From positions 1-39,188 of the forward strand of contig JAAZMZ010000090.1 in the NCBI GenBank assembly GCA_012798535.1: a DNA stretch of 39,188 bases. The letters run 5' to 3'. Shown in pieces: positions 1 to 7,915 of this stretch. The DNA comes from Leptolinea sp. (lineage in GTDB: Bacteria > Chloroflexota > Anaerolineae > Anaerolineales > Anaerolineaceae). Position 1 is the stretch's first letter, and the number at the start of each line of letters is the position of its first letter. The notes under the pieces were generated by a model. It had not been told where the DNA came from and made no database searches. It was given only the letters and a program-made list of their open reading frames with translations. A program made the position numbers and the translations under genes.

Positions 1-8
1 CTTTTCAA

Positions 9-17
9 TGCTACAAT
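9..17 (+). promoter_or_regulatory. Extended -10 promoter element, leaderless gene
   Basis: TG-C-TACAAT forms an extended -10 box whose last base is 6 nt before the ATG at 24. No Shine-Dalgarno sequence lies between them, so transcription would begin at or next to the start codon. The -35 region falls outside the window. Confidence 0.5.
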
Positions 18-23
18 TTTTCT

Positions 24-1091
24 ATGAGCGTCGCTTTGACCGCCGATCTTCATCTCACCACCCGCGCCGAACATCCCGCGCGCTTTCAGGCGCTGGAAGA
101 CATCCTCAGCCAGATGCTTTCTTCCGGCGTTGAAACACTGGTCATCGCCGGCGACCTGTTCGACCGCGACCGGCGGGATGTCAGCGAGTTCGAATCTGTG
201 GTGCGCCGCGCGGATTTCCGCGGGCTGCAGATCGTGGTGCTGCCCGGCAATCACGACGCCAGCCTGGCGCAGTCCTCCTTCTCGGCAGCCAACGTGCTGG
301 TGATGGACCGTCCCCGTCTGATGGTACTGGAGGAGGGCGGTCTGCCCTTCTTCTTCCTGCCTTACAAGGCCGGTGAATCCGCCGGTGCGCGGCTGGTGCC
401 CTTCCGTGGAGAACTGAAGCCCGACGGCTGGTTCCTGGTGAGCCACGGCGATTACACTTCGGGTCCCGCCGCGCCCAATCCGCATGAACCGGGTGTCTAC
501 ATGCCGCTTACACGCGCAGATATCGCCGCCTTTCAGCCGGTGCGTGCCTTTCTGGGGCACATCCATCTGCCGTTCCAGTCCGAGCGGGTCATCTCTCCCG
601 GCTCTCCGGCGGCTGTGGATACCAGTGAAACCGGCCGGCGCGGCTTCTGGGTGGTCGACCCGCTCAGCGACCGGCTGGAGCAGCATTTTGTCCAACAGGG
701 TCCTGTCTATATGAAAGAAGATTTCCTGATCGTCCCTTCACCCGACGAGGCGGTCAGCCTGAAGACCGAGATCATCCACCGCGTGCTGGGCTGGGGATTT
801 ACCCCCGAAGAGCGCCAGCGGGTCAACCTGTCAGCCTCTTTCACCGGCTGCTCCGCCGATCGTTCAAGCCTGCGAGCGGCCGTTTTGGAAGCGCTCGGCG
901 ATATCCGCCTCTACCCGGACGGCGAACCTGATTTTTCGAACGTTCTGGCGGAAGACGACCCGGCGCTGGCGGCGGCCGCCGCCCTGGCGCTGGATAAAGC
1001 CTCGGCCATCGTGCTGAACGAACCTTCCGCCCTGCCTTCGGCAGCCGAGATCAACCGCGCCGTGCTGCGCCTGGTGTATGGAGCGGATTGA
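24..1091 (+). CDS. SbcD/Mre11-like metallophosphoesterase (YhaO-type)
   Basis: A 355-aa calcineurin-like metallophosphoesterase, predicted to be the nuclease partner of the ATPase encoded next. All phosphoesterase motifs are visible: D8-x-H10, GDLFD from 43, GNHD at 75-78, SHGD with H141, and GHIH at 178-181. These supply the two-metal centre known from SbcD/Mre11. The C-terminal third (after about residue 200) is the capping/ATPase-binding region and is poorly conserved. The stop codon is one base from the start of the SbcC-like gene, so the two are translated together. The exact role could be SbcD, or YhaO as in Bacillus; the partner's membrane hairpin favours a YhaO/YhaN-type pair. It is probably leaderless. 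Confidence 0.85.
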   Translation: MSVALTADLHLTTRAEHPARFQALEDILSQMLSSGVETLVIAGDLFDRDRRDVSEFESVVRRADFRGLQIVVLPGNHDASLAQSSFSAANVLVMDRPRLMVLEEGGLPFFFLPYKAGESAGARLVPFRGELKPDGWFLVSHGDYTSGPAAPNPHEPGVYMPLTRADIAAFQPVRAFLGHIHLPFQSERVISPGSPAAVDTSETGRRGFWVVDPLSDRLEQHFVQQGPVYMKEDFLIVPSPDEAVSLKTEIIHRVLGWGFTPEERQRVNLSASFTGCSADRSSLRAAVLEALGDIRLYPDGEPDFSNVLAEDDPALAAAAALALDKASAIVLNEPSALPSAAEINRAVLRLVYGAD

Positions 1092-1092
1092 T

Positions 1093-3192
1093 ATGCCGGT
1101 GCACATCTCTGAAATCTCGCTGGATGGCCTGTCCCCGCAACCCGCGCTGCACCTGCTGCCGCGCCGCGTGAACCTGATCTACGGACACAACGAACACGGC
1201 AAAACCCGCCTGGTGGAATTTGTTCTAGCCTCGCTATTCCGTTCCAGCACAAAAATGACACTGCGCCGGGTGGACGTGACCGGGTATGTACGCGTCAGCG
1301 GGCTGCCCGAAGCGGCGGAACTGCGCTTCAGTCCGCGCAGCCGGCAGAAACTGGAAGATTATCTGCCCGCGCCGGATGCCGGCTTGCCGCCCCAGCTGGC
1401 ACGCCTGCTGGTGGTCAAGGGCGCCGAGAGTGCCCTGCAGGCCAACACCCCCGGCGGACTGGGTCGCACCGCCCTGCAGGAGTACCTGTCTAATCAGGGA
1501 ATCATCGACCGCATTCAGGAACGTGTGCCAAAGAACACCCGCGGAGCGCAGATCGTCGACGGGCGACTCACCGGCACGTTGAGCGGCGACCTCAAGAAAC
1601 GCAAAGATTTGCTGGAACGGCTGGCGGTCGTCAACCAGATATTCGCCGAGATCGACATGCAGCTCTCGGATGGTCCGCTGGGACGGCTGGCCGCCCGGCT
1701 GGAAGAAGTGGAACAGGCCGTAGAGGCACAAAAATCCGCCCGCCAGCATTACGTCAACCGGCTGGCCACCGACCAGGTGCGCTGGCGGCAGCAATCCGAC
1801 GCCCTGCCCAACCAGGAACTGCTGCGCCTCGAAGCGGACGTGCGCGAAGAAACCCGCCTGAAGGAAGAGATCGACCGGCTGATCGATGCCTGCCGCCAGC
1901 GTGAACCGCTGGCCGATGATTACCGCTGGCTGGAAGCCGCCATCCAGACCTACCGCATTCCGGTCAAGCCGGCGCCCGAAGAACCACCCTGGCTTTACCC
2001 GGCGTTGTCGGCGGTTTCGGTGGTTGCCACCGTAGCGTTGGCTTTCTTTGGTTTTCCCTGGGCGGCGGTGGTCACAGCGCTGGCCGCCCTGTTCACCGGC
2101 TTCCTGGCCTACCGCAAACTGCGCCTATTATCCGAAGTGAATTCCGCCGCGCCTGAGAACCGGCTAATCACCGCCGAATTCGAGCGCCGTTTTAAAACCC
2201 GCTGCGGCGGGCTCACCGATCTGCAGATCAAGAAGAATGCACTCGAGCAGGAGATCTCCCTGCTGCACACCCAGTCCGAATTAATCACCACCACCTCGCA
2301 GCGCCGGCAGGAACTGGCGCGCGAGATCGACGCCCGGCTGGCCGCCTGGCTGGGTAAGGAAGGCAACCCGGGCGACCGCGCCGCTGCGTTGAAAACCCTG
2401 CAGGAGCGCCGCGTGAAGCTGGATGCCGCCGTGCTGCACGTGGAAGTGGCCCTCAAATCCTCCCCCATTCCGCCGGTTTCGGGCGGCGATACCCGCCGGG
2501 CGGAGGAATACAACCCGCAAAAACTGGCCGACCTCGAAGAGGAAGCCGCGCGCATTAATCAACAGATGGAAGAGATCAACCGGCAGAAGACGGCCCTCAA
2601 GCAGCGCATCTGCGATGTGACTGGCGAGTCGGTCACCCGCTGGCTGGAGGAGTTGATCCCCGCCCTGCAGGAGGAACGCACGGCACTGGAAGGTGATGCC
2701 CGGGCGGTCACCGCCGAGATACTGGCGGGCATCGCCGTCACCCGCGCCGCCCAGGAACTGCGCGCCGGGGAAGACAGCGCCCTGCAGGCCGCCCTGCACA
2801 ATCCGCTGATCTCCGAACCGGTTAAAACCCTCACCGGGCGCTACCAGCGGGTCGATCTGGAGGATGTCCATCTGCTGGTCTCCGACGCATACCAGTCTTT
2901 CCGGCTGGACGAGTTGAGCACCGGCGCCCAGGAGCAGGTTCTGCTGGGCCTGCGTATGGGCATGGCCGCCCGCCTGTTCGCCGGGCAGCCGCTTTTCCTT
3001 ATATTAGATGATGCCTTCCAGCATTCCGACTGGCAGCGCCGGCCGGCTATGGTCGATGAGGTACTGCACCTGGCGCAGTCCGGCTGGCAGGTTTTCTACC
3101 TGACCATGGATGACCATCTGCGCGATTTATTTCTAGAAAAAACCCCGCCCATACTGGGTGATGACTTCCTCACCTGTTCATTAAAGGAGTGA
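1093..3192 (+). CDS. SbcC/YhaN-like AAA ATPase with membrane hairpin
   Basis: A 699-aa SMC/Rad50-type ATPase expected to form a complex with the preceding phosphoesterase. The N-terminal Walker A is GHNEHGKT (31-38). The C-terminal half-site has an ABC-type signature LSTGAQEQ (608-615) and Walker B LFLILDD (D639/D640). Between them are long charged helical stretches typical of a coiled coil. At the tip of the coiled coil, residues about 302-345 form two hydrophobic segments separated by FPW, a predicted transmembrane hairpin that would tether the complex to the membrane. I chose ATG 1093 (MPVHISE) over 1078 because GGAG at 1080-1083 is 9 nt upstream of it and it avoids overlapping the previous stop. 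The protein is shorter than Bacillus YhaN. Confidence 0.8.
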   Translation: MPVHISEISLDGLSPQPALHLLPRRVNLIYGHNEHGKTRLVEFVLASLFRSSTKMTLRRVDVTGYVRVSGLPEAAELRFSPRSRQKLEDYLPAPDAGLPPQLARLLVVKGAESALQANTPGGLGRTALQEYLSNQGIIDRIQERVPKNTRGAQIVDGRLTGTLSGDLKKRKDLLERLAVVNQIFAEIDMQLSDGPLGRLAARLEEVEQAVEAQKSARQHYVNRLATDQVRWRQQSDALPNQELLRLEADVREETRLKEEIDRLIDACRQREPLADDYRWLEAAIQTYRIPVKPAPEEPPWLYPALSAVSVVATVALAFFGFPWAAVVTALAALFTGFLAYRKLRLLSEVNSAAPENRLITAEFERRFKTRCGGLTDLQIKKNALEQEISLLHTQSELITTTSQRRQELAREIDARLAAWLGKEGNPGDRAAALKTLQERRVKLDAAVLHVEVALKSSPIPPVSGGDTRRAEEYNPQKLADLEEEAARINQQMEEINRQKTALKQRICDVTGESVTRWLEELIPALQEERTALEGDARAVTAEILAGIAVTRAAQELRAGEDSALQAALHNPLISEPVKTLTGRYQRVDLEDVHLLVSDAYQSFRLDELSTGAQEQVLLGLRMGMAARLFAGQPLFLILDDAFQHSDWQRRPAMVDEVLHLAQSGWQVFYLTMDDHLRDLFLEKTPPILGDDFLTCSLKE

Positions 3193-3194
3193 CC

Positions 3195-3782
3195 ATGCCT
3201 GATGCCACCGCGCGGGACACGGTGGAACGCTGCCCGTGGCCTACCCGCGAACCTCTGTTGACCTATCACGACACCGAATGGGGCACGCCGGTGCGTGATG
3301 ACCGCAAACTCTATGAATACCTGATCCTCGACGGAGCCCAGGCCGGTTTGAACTGGGAGATCATCCTTAAGCGGCGCGAAGGATACCGGAAAGCCTTCGC
3401 CGCTTTCGATCCAGCGGTCGTCGCCGAATATGACACCGCTAAGATCGAAGAACTGCTGCAGGATACAGGCATCATCCGCAACCGGCGCAAGGTGGAATCG
3501 GCGGTGCACAACGCCCGCCAATTTCTGGAGGTGCAAAAAGAATTCGGCACTTTCCATGAATTCTTCTGGAGTTTCGTGAACGGCAGGACCATTCAGAATC
3601 ATTTTCAGACATCGGCCGAGATCCCGGCGGTCACCCCGGAGGCGGAAGCCATGAGCAAGGCACTGCTGGCGCGCGGGTTCACCTTCGTCGGGCCGACCAT
3701 CTGTTACGCCATCATGCAGTCTGCCGGTCTGGTTAATGACCATGTCGTGAGCTGTTTTCGTCATACGGAGCTGTCAAAATGA
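3195..3782 (+). CDS. tag: DNA-3-methyladenine glycosylase I
   Basis: A 195-aa enzyme that excises 3-methyladenine from alkylated DNA in base-excision repair. It aligns along its whole length with E. coli Tag: the N-terminal ERCPW and YHDTEWG, the AQAGLNW segment, GIIRNRRK, FVGPTICY and NDHVVSC. The zinc-binding residues known for Tag are present as C13, H25, H183 and C187. The family's acidic residue before the QAGLSW segment is Asp here (LDG) instead of Glu. ATG 3195 is preferred because AAAGGAG (3183-3189) lies 5 nt upstream; a GTG two codons earlier overlaps that site. The gene begins 2 nt after the ATPase stop and overlaps the next gene by ATGA, so it belongs to the operon. Confidence 0.93.
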   Translation: MPDATARDTVERCPWPTREPLLTYHDTEWGTPVRDDRKLYEYLILDGAQAGLNWEIILKRREGYRKAFAAFDPAVVAEYDTAKIEELLQDTGIIRNRRKVESAVHNARQFLEVQKEFGTFHEFFWSFVNGRTIQNHFQTSAEIPAVTPEAEAMSKALLARGFTFVGPTICYAIMQSAGLVNDHVVSCFRHTELSK

Positions 3783-4111
3783 GCGGTCCGCTGTATGAAT
3801 CGATTTACCGCCTGGTGCGGCAGGTGCCGGCCGGCCGGGTGATCACCTACGGACAGGTGGCCCGGCTGGTGGGAGGCTGTTCCGCCCGCATGGTGGGTTA
3901 CGCCATGGCCGCCCTGCGCGAAGGTATGGATGTTCCCTGGCAGCGGGTGATCAACGCCAAAGGGCGCATCAGCCCGCACGGTTTCGGGTACGGCTCTGCC
4001 ATGCAGCGAACACTACTGGAAGAAGAGGGGATCATATTCCATCCAGACGGATCGCTGGATATGATGGAATACGGCTGGCTGCCGCCTGAACCCGGCCGCG
4101 CAGAGGAATGA
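3779..4111 (+). CDS. Alkyltransferase-like (ATL) DNA-binding protein
   Basis: A 110-aa protein with the C-terminal fold of O6-methylguanine-DNA methyltransferase. The segment that carries the reactive cysteine (PCHRV) reads PWQRV here (53-57), so the alkyl acceptor is Trp54. That substitution is the hallmark of ATL proteins such as E. coli YbaZ and fission yeast Atl1. These bind and flip O6-alkylguanine without repairing it and hand the lesion to nucleotide excision repair. Y24 and the arginine finger R37 (ARMVG) are kept, which supports base flipping. The start ATG overlaps the stop of tag by 4 nt (ATGA), so translation is coupled. It is not a functional methyltransferase unless another residue accepts the alkyl group. 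Confidence 0.88.
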   Translation: MSGPLYESIYRLVRQVPAGRVITYGQVARLVGGCSARMVGYAMAALREGMDVPWQRVINAKGRISPHGFGYGSAMQRTLLEEEGIIFHPDGSLDMMEYGWLPPEPGRAEE

Positions 4112-4114
4112 ACC

Positions 4115-5047
4115 TTGCCTGAAAAATCCGCCGCCAGCCCCGATGCACCCGCCTCACGGCAGGCGGTGCTGGGCTGCTGGCTGCGCAATGACCTGACCCG
4201 CGCAGCGGCGCTTGCCCGCCACTGGACGACCGAAGAACCCGCCTCGCTGGACGCATGGATCATGCTGGCCGAAACCTGCACCCGCCAGCGCCACCCGGAA
4301 GAATCTCTGCAGGCGCTGCAGCAAGCCGCCGAGATCGACGGCAACCATCCTCTATTCTGGCGCGCCCTGTGCCAGGCCGCCCTGCAGGCCGGAGCGTTCT
4401 ACGCGGCACACGGCGCGGTGGCGGCCGCCCGTTACACCGCGATCAAGCCCGCCATACTGGCCGAGATGGAGAAGTGGCTGCGCGCCGAAGGACTGGTGGA
4501 CACGCGCGGCAACTTCCTCAAACCGGAAGCCAGCGAGAACGGCTGGCAGGACCTGGTCCCGCGCCTCTGGCAACCCAATCGCGAGGATGTGCGATTGTGC
4601 TGGGGGCGCCTGCGCGGTCGCATTCTGGTCTATCCACTGGATTTTGCCGCTCCTGCCGCCGCGTTTGCTGGCGGTGCTGGCCCGGAGGCATGGTTCCGTT
4701 TTCCAACCACAGTCGAAAAATTATCCCGTACCTATGAAACCACCTTTTTACAGGTGGCTCCCCCGCCCGAAATCTTCAACCCGTTCCAGGCTTACTTCTT
4801 ACAGGCTTCCCTGCATCTGTGCGGTTTCTTCCCCGAAAGGACCAGCGAGCAGAAATGGGTAAGTCATACTCCGGTTGGCGATCTAGAGATCCACGTCTTT
4901 GGCAGCCGGCACTTCTGCCTGATAGAGAATGAAGCTCTGCTGGCTTTTCTGTGCACCTTCCTGCCGCATGTGTTCAACGGCCGCATCACCCTCAACGGTC
5001 CGAATGCAGATCTTGAAGCCGCTCTTTCCTGGTTGACCCACATCTAA
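4115..5047 (+). CDS. Unknown protein with TPR-like N-terminus in the repair operon
   Basis: A 310-aa soluble protein I do not recognise. Residues about 15-110 are alanine-rich amphipathic helices with tetratricopeptide-like spacing (LDAWIMLAET, PEESLQALQQAAEID, HPLFWRALCQAAL). Residues 130-310 form a separate domain rich in W, F and P with no motif I can name. No signal peptide or membrane segment is evident. The start is TTG at 4115, supported by GAGGA at 4103-4107, seven bases upstream and overlapping the end of the ATL gene. It is the last gene of the five-gene operon; a separate promoter-like element follows at 5078. Its position suggests a role connected with DNA repair, but the sequence itself does not show one. 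Confidence 0.72.
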   Translation: MPEKSAASPDAPASRQAVLGCWLRNDLTRAAALARHWTTEEPASLDAWIMLAETCTRQRHPEESLQALQQAAEIDGNHPLFWRALCQAALQAGAFYAAHGAVAAARYTAIKPAILAEMEKWLRAEGLVDTRGNFLKPEASENGWQDLVPRLWQPNREDVRLCWGRLRGRILVYPLDFAAPAAAFAGGAGPEAWFRFPTTVEKLSRTYETTFLQVAPPPEIFNPFQAYFLQASLHLCGFFPERTSEQKWVSHTPVGDLEIHVFGSRHFCLIENEALLAFLCTFLPHVFNGRITLNGPNADLEAALSWLTHI

Positions 5048-5077
5048 TTCCATACTCAGAGTTGACAAATCATGCTG

Positions 5078-5086
5078 TGTTACAAT
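5078..5086 (+). promoter_or_regulatory. Extended -10 element before the PBP gene
   Basis: TG-T-TACAAT is an extended -10 box, predicting a start near 5093 and a short leader before ATG 5110. A perfect TTGACA at 5062-5067 lies upstream, but only 13 bp separate the two, too few for a normal sigma70 pair. Confidence 0.45.
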
Positions 5087-5109
5087 CACCTTCCTGTAAG
5101 GCTAAACCT

Positions 5110-7374
5110 ATGAAGATCAACCGCATTCTCCTCGGACTTGTATTGACACTAACAGCCTGCTCGCAGGCGCTTCCCGCTCAGACCCCCACACCCTCCGGTC
5201 CCACAGGAACTCCCACACCGGGGCTTCCCACTCCCATAGTCGAAACCACCCGTCAGCCGGATGTGCACGCGGCCGTTTCCGCCTTTCTGGACGCCTGGAA
5301 GAAATTTGACCACACCACGATGTATTCCCTGATCACCCGGGAATCCCAGTCCGGCATCACCCTCGAAAATTTCAGCAAGCTGTATTCCGATACGGAAAAC
5401 GCGCTTACCCTGCTGGATATCAACTATGCGGTGGGTGACTCGAGCGTCCGCCCGGGAGAGGCTTCGGCCGGGACACGCGTGAATTACAAAGCCAACCTTT
5501 TCGGTGAATTCACCCGCGACCTGATGTTCAACCTGATCATGGAAGATGGGACGTGGAAAGTAAAATGGCACGAAGGTTTGATCATGCCAGAAATGGGTGG
5601 CGGCAACCGCCTGACAATCGAATACAGCGTTCCCGCCCGCGCCAGCATCTACGACAGCAAGGGTAATCCACTGGCCGCCCCGACCAAAGCGGTCGCCCTG
5701 GGGATCGTCCCCGGGCAGATCAACGCCAATAGCGAACAGGAACAGAACACGCTCCTCTCGGAACTCACCGGCCTTGAATGGGAGGATATCTATAACGCGT
5801 ATCAGGGAGCTTCTCCCGACTGGTATATCCCCATCGGTGAGGCGACGGTTGAAAGCGTACAACGCAACCGTAAAAGACTGAGCCAATTCCCGGCCATTGT
5901 GGTCTCTGAATTCGACACTCGTTATGCCTACACCTCACGCGGTATTTATTATGATAAGGGGATCGCGCCTCAGGTGGTCGGATACGTGCAGGCCATTCCC
6001 AGCGACCAAATAGAAGAATACAAACGAAATGGATACCAGGGCGGCGAACTGGTCGGGGTTGCCGGATTGGAAAAATCACAGGAGAAATATCTGGCTGGCA
6101 CCCACGGCGCGGCGCTGACGCTGGTCAACGCACAGGGACAATCCATCTCCCGCCTGGCTCAGGTGGAAGTCCAGCAGCCGCAGAACATCACCACGACCAT
6201 CGATTCGGACCTGCAGATCAAACTGCAGCGCTCCTTCCAAGAATTCAGGGGAGCAATTGTGGTCATGGAACGGGACACCGGCCGGGTAATCGCCATGGTA
6301 TCTTCGCCAGGATACGATCAGAACCGTTTTCTGGCGGACAATCCGAACAACAACAACGGGGTTTTGTTGAACAAGCTGCTCAGCAACCAGGATCAACCTC
6401 TTTTGAACCGGGCTGCCCAGAGCGGTTATCCGCTCGGCTCGGTATTCAAAATCATTACCATGGCGGCCGCACTGGAAACCGGTGTGTTCACCAATGACTC
6501 GACCTATGATTGCCAGTCTGATTTCCGGGAATTACCGGATGTCGTTCTGGATGACTGGACCAAGGCTAAAGGCTACCCGCCCAGCGGCCTGCTGAATCTT
6601 TCCGGCGGTCTGGTGCGCTCCTGCAATCCGTGGTTCTATCATATCGGTGTGGAATTGTACCGCCAGGGATATGACCGCGCGGTGGCGGATATGGCGCGCG
6701 CCTTCGGCCTGGGCAGCGCGACCGGCATCGGGCAGATAGCCGAAGATGCCGGGAATATTCCCGATCCACAGAGTGAAAATGAAGCCGCGCAGCTGGCCAT
6801 CGGCCAGGGGGCGACTCTGGTCACCCCGCTGCAGGTGGCGCGGTTCATTGCGGCAGTCGGCAACGGCGGCACGCTCTATAAACCGACATTAATCGAACAG
6901 ATCACCCTGCCGGACGGCACACCCACTTATACCTTCCAACCGGAAAAGACCGGCACTCTGCCGGTTACGCCCGAAAACCTGAAGATCATTCAGGAAGCCA
7001 TGTCGAATGTGGTCTACAGTAAAAAACCGCTGGGCACTGCGCGCAGCGTGCTCGCCTCGGTGCCGTTCAAACTTGCCGGAAAGACCGGCACGGCGACCAC
7101 ATCGGATGGAGCTCCTCATTCCTGGTTCGCCGGCTACACGGATGAAAAAGACAGCGCCAAACCGAATATTGCCGTCGCGGTGATCGTTGAAAACGGTGGC
7201 GAAGGCTCCGAAGTGGGCGCTCCGTTCTTTGAGCGGGTGGTCAGCCTGTACTTTACAGATGGAGCCAGCCCCGGCGACCTGCTGCCGTGGGAATCTCGCG
7301 CCTACAAACTCGGCGAAGCGACGGCTACACCCACGGTTACTCCATCGCCAACTCCCACCCGAGCACCGCAATAG
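5110..7374 (+). CDS. Lipoprotein class B penicillin-binding protein (MecA-like domain order)
   Basis: A 754-aa peptidoglycan DD-transpeptidase anchored outside the cell. The signal peptide ends in a lipobox, LTAC17, followed by a Thr/Pro linker. Residues about 50-165 resemble the NTF2-like MecA_N domain, about 170-370 the PBP dimerisation region, and 375-720 the transpeptidase. The three active-site motifs are intact: S444-V-F-K447, S504-C-N506 and K658-T-G660. A second Thr/Pro tail closes the protein. Start ATG 5110 follows TAAGG (5097-5101); upstream in-frame TTG codons would put extra residues before an otherwise ideal signal peptide. The role could be an elongation/division PBP or a low-affinity accessory PBP; the sequence cannot decide. 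Confidence 0.9.
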   Translation: MKINRILLGLVLTLTACSQALPAQTPTPSGPTGTPTPGLPTPIVETTRQPDVHAAVSAFLDAWKKFDHTTMYSLITRESQSGITLENFSKLYSDTENALTLLDINYAVGDSSVRPGEASAGTRVNYKANLFGEFTRDLMFNLIMEDGTWKVKWHEGLIMPEMGGGNRLTIEYSVPARASIYDSKGNPLAAPTKAVALGIVPGQINANSEQEQNTLLSELTGLEWEDIYNAYQGASPDWYIPIGEATVESVQRNRKRLSQFPAIVVSEFDTRYAYTSRGIYYDKGIAPQVVGYVQAIPSDQIEEYKRNGYQGGELVGVAGLEKSQEKYLAGTHGAALTLVNAQGQSISRLAQVEVQQPQNITTTIDSDLQIKLQRSFQEFRGAIVVMERDTGRVIAMVSSPGYDQNRFLADNPNNNNGVLLNKLLSNQDQPLLNRAAQSGYPLGSVFKIITMAAALETGVFTNDSTYDCQSDFRELPDVVLDDWTKAKGYPPSGLLNLSGGLVRSCNPWFYHIGVELYRQGYDRAVADMARAFGLGSATGIGQIAEDAGNIPDPQSENEAAQLAIGQGATLVTPLQVARFIAAVGNGGTLYKPTLIEQITLPDGTPTYTFQPEKTGTLPVTPENLKIIQEAMSNVVYSKKPLGTARSVLASVPFKLAGKTGTATTSDGAPHSWFAGYTDEKDSAKPNIAVAVIVENGGEGSEVGAPFFERVVSLYFTDGASPGDLLPWESRAYKLGEATATPTVTPSPTPTRAPQ

Positions 7375-7396
7375 AAATATTCGGTTTATCCATAAC

Positions 7397-7891
7397 ATGG
7401 AATTGACACTCTTACCGCTGGGACTGCCGGGTAACATCTACCGCAGTCCCATGCCGTTCGGGCAGTATGACCGCACCGGAGTCCTGTATCAGGCTTTCTG
7501 GAAGCAGGAAATCCAGACGGTTGTTCTGCTGGTGCCGGATGCCGAATGCTGGATCTATACGGGGATGGACCTGCGCGCCCGATATTTCCGCGACGGATTG
7601 AACGTTATCCACCTGCCCATGAAGGATTATCGCGGGGTGGATATCCCTTCGCTGTCAGCCGCCGTGAATGAATCCCTCCGGCTGGCCAGCCTTGGGGTTA
7701 ACCTGGATATCCACTGCCATGCCGGGTTGGGACGCACCGGCCTGTTCGCCGCCTGCCTTGCGTGCCGGCAGCTTGGCATGAGTGGAGAGGATGCCATCCT
7801 CTGGATACGTGGACTGGTCCCGGGTTCGGTCGAATCAGATGAACAGGAGCAGGTCATCCGAGAATTTGCCGCGCAGCACCCCGGAAAATAG
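7397..7891 (+). CDS. Dual-specificity/tyrosine phosphatase-like protein
   Basis: A 164-aa cytoplasmic protein with the cysteine-phosphatase P-loop HCHAGLGRTG (106-115), giving nucleophile C107 and phosphate-binding R113. A likely general acid is D77 in the loop before the P-loop (LPMKDYRG). It resembles small dual-specificity phosphatases of the DSPc/PTP superfamily; whether the substrate is phosphotyrosine, a nucleotide or an inositol phosphate cannot be told. ATG 7397 is the first Met of the conserved domain; longer upstream readings overlap the PBP gene and lack similarity. No Shine-Dalgarno sequence is visible. The gene follows the PBP stop by 22 nt and converges with the deaminase gene. 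Confidence 0.78.
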   Translation: MELTLLPLGLPGNIYRSPMPFGQYDRTGVLYQAFWKQEIQTVVLLVPDAECWIYTGMDLRARYFRDGLNVIHLPMKDYRGVDIPSLSAAVNESLRLASLGVNLDIHCHAGLGRTGLFAACLACRQLGMSGEDAILWIRGLVPGSVESDEQEQVIREFAAQHPGK

Positions 7892-7915
7892 CCTGTCAGT
7901 ATTCCGTATTTACAT

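Noticed and set aside
5062-5086. TTGACA plus TACAAT as a full sigma70 promoter
   Set aside because: The spacer is only 13 bp; only the extended -10 part was kept.
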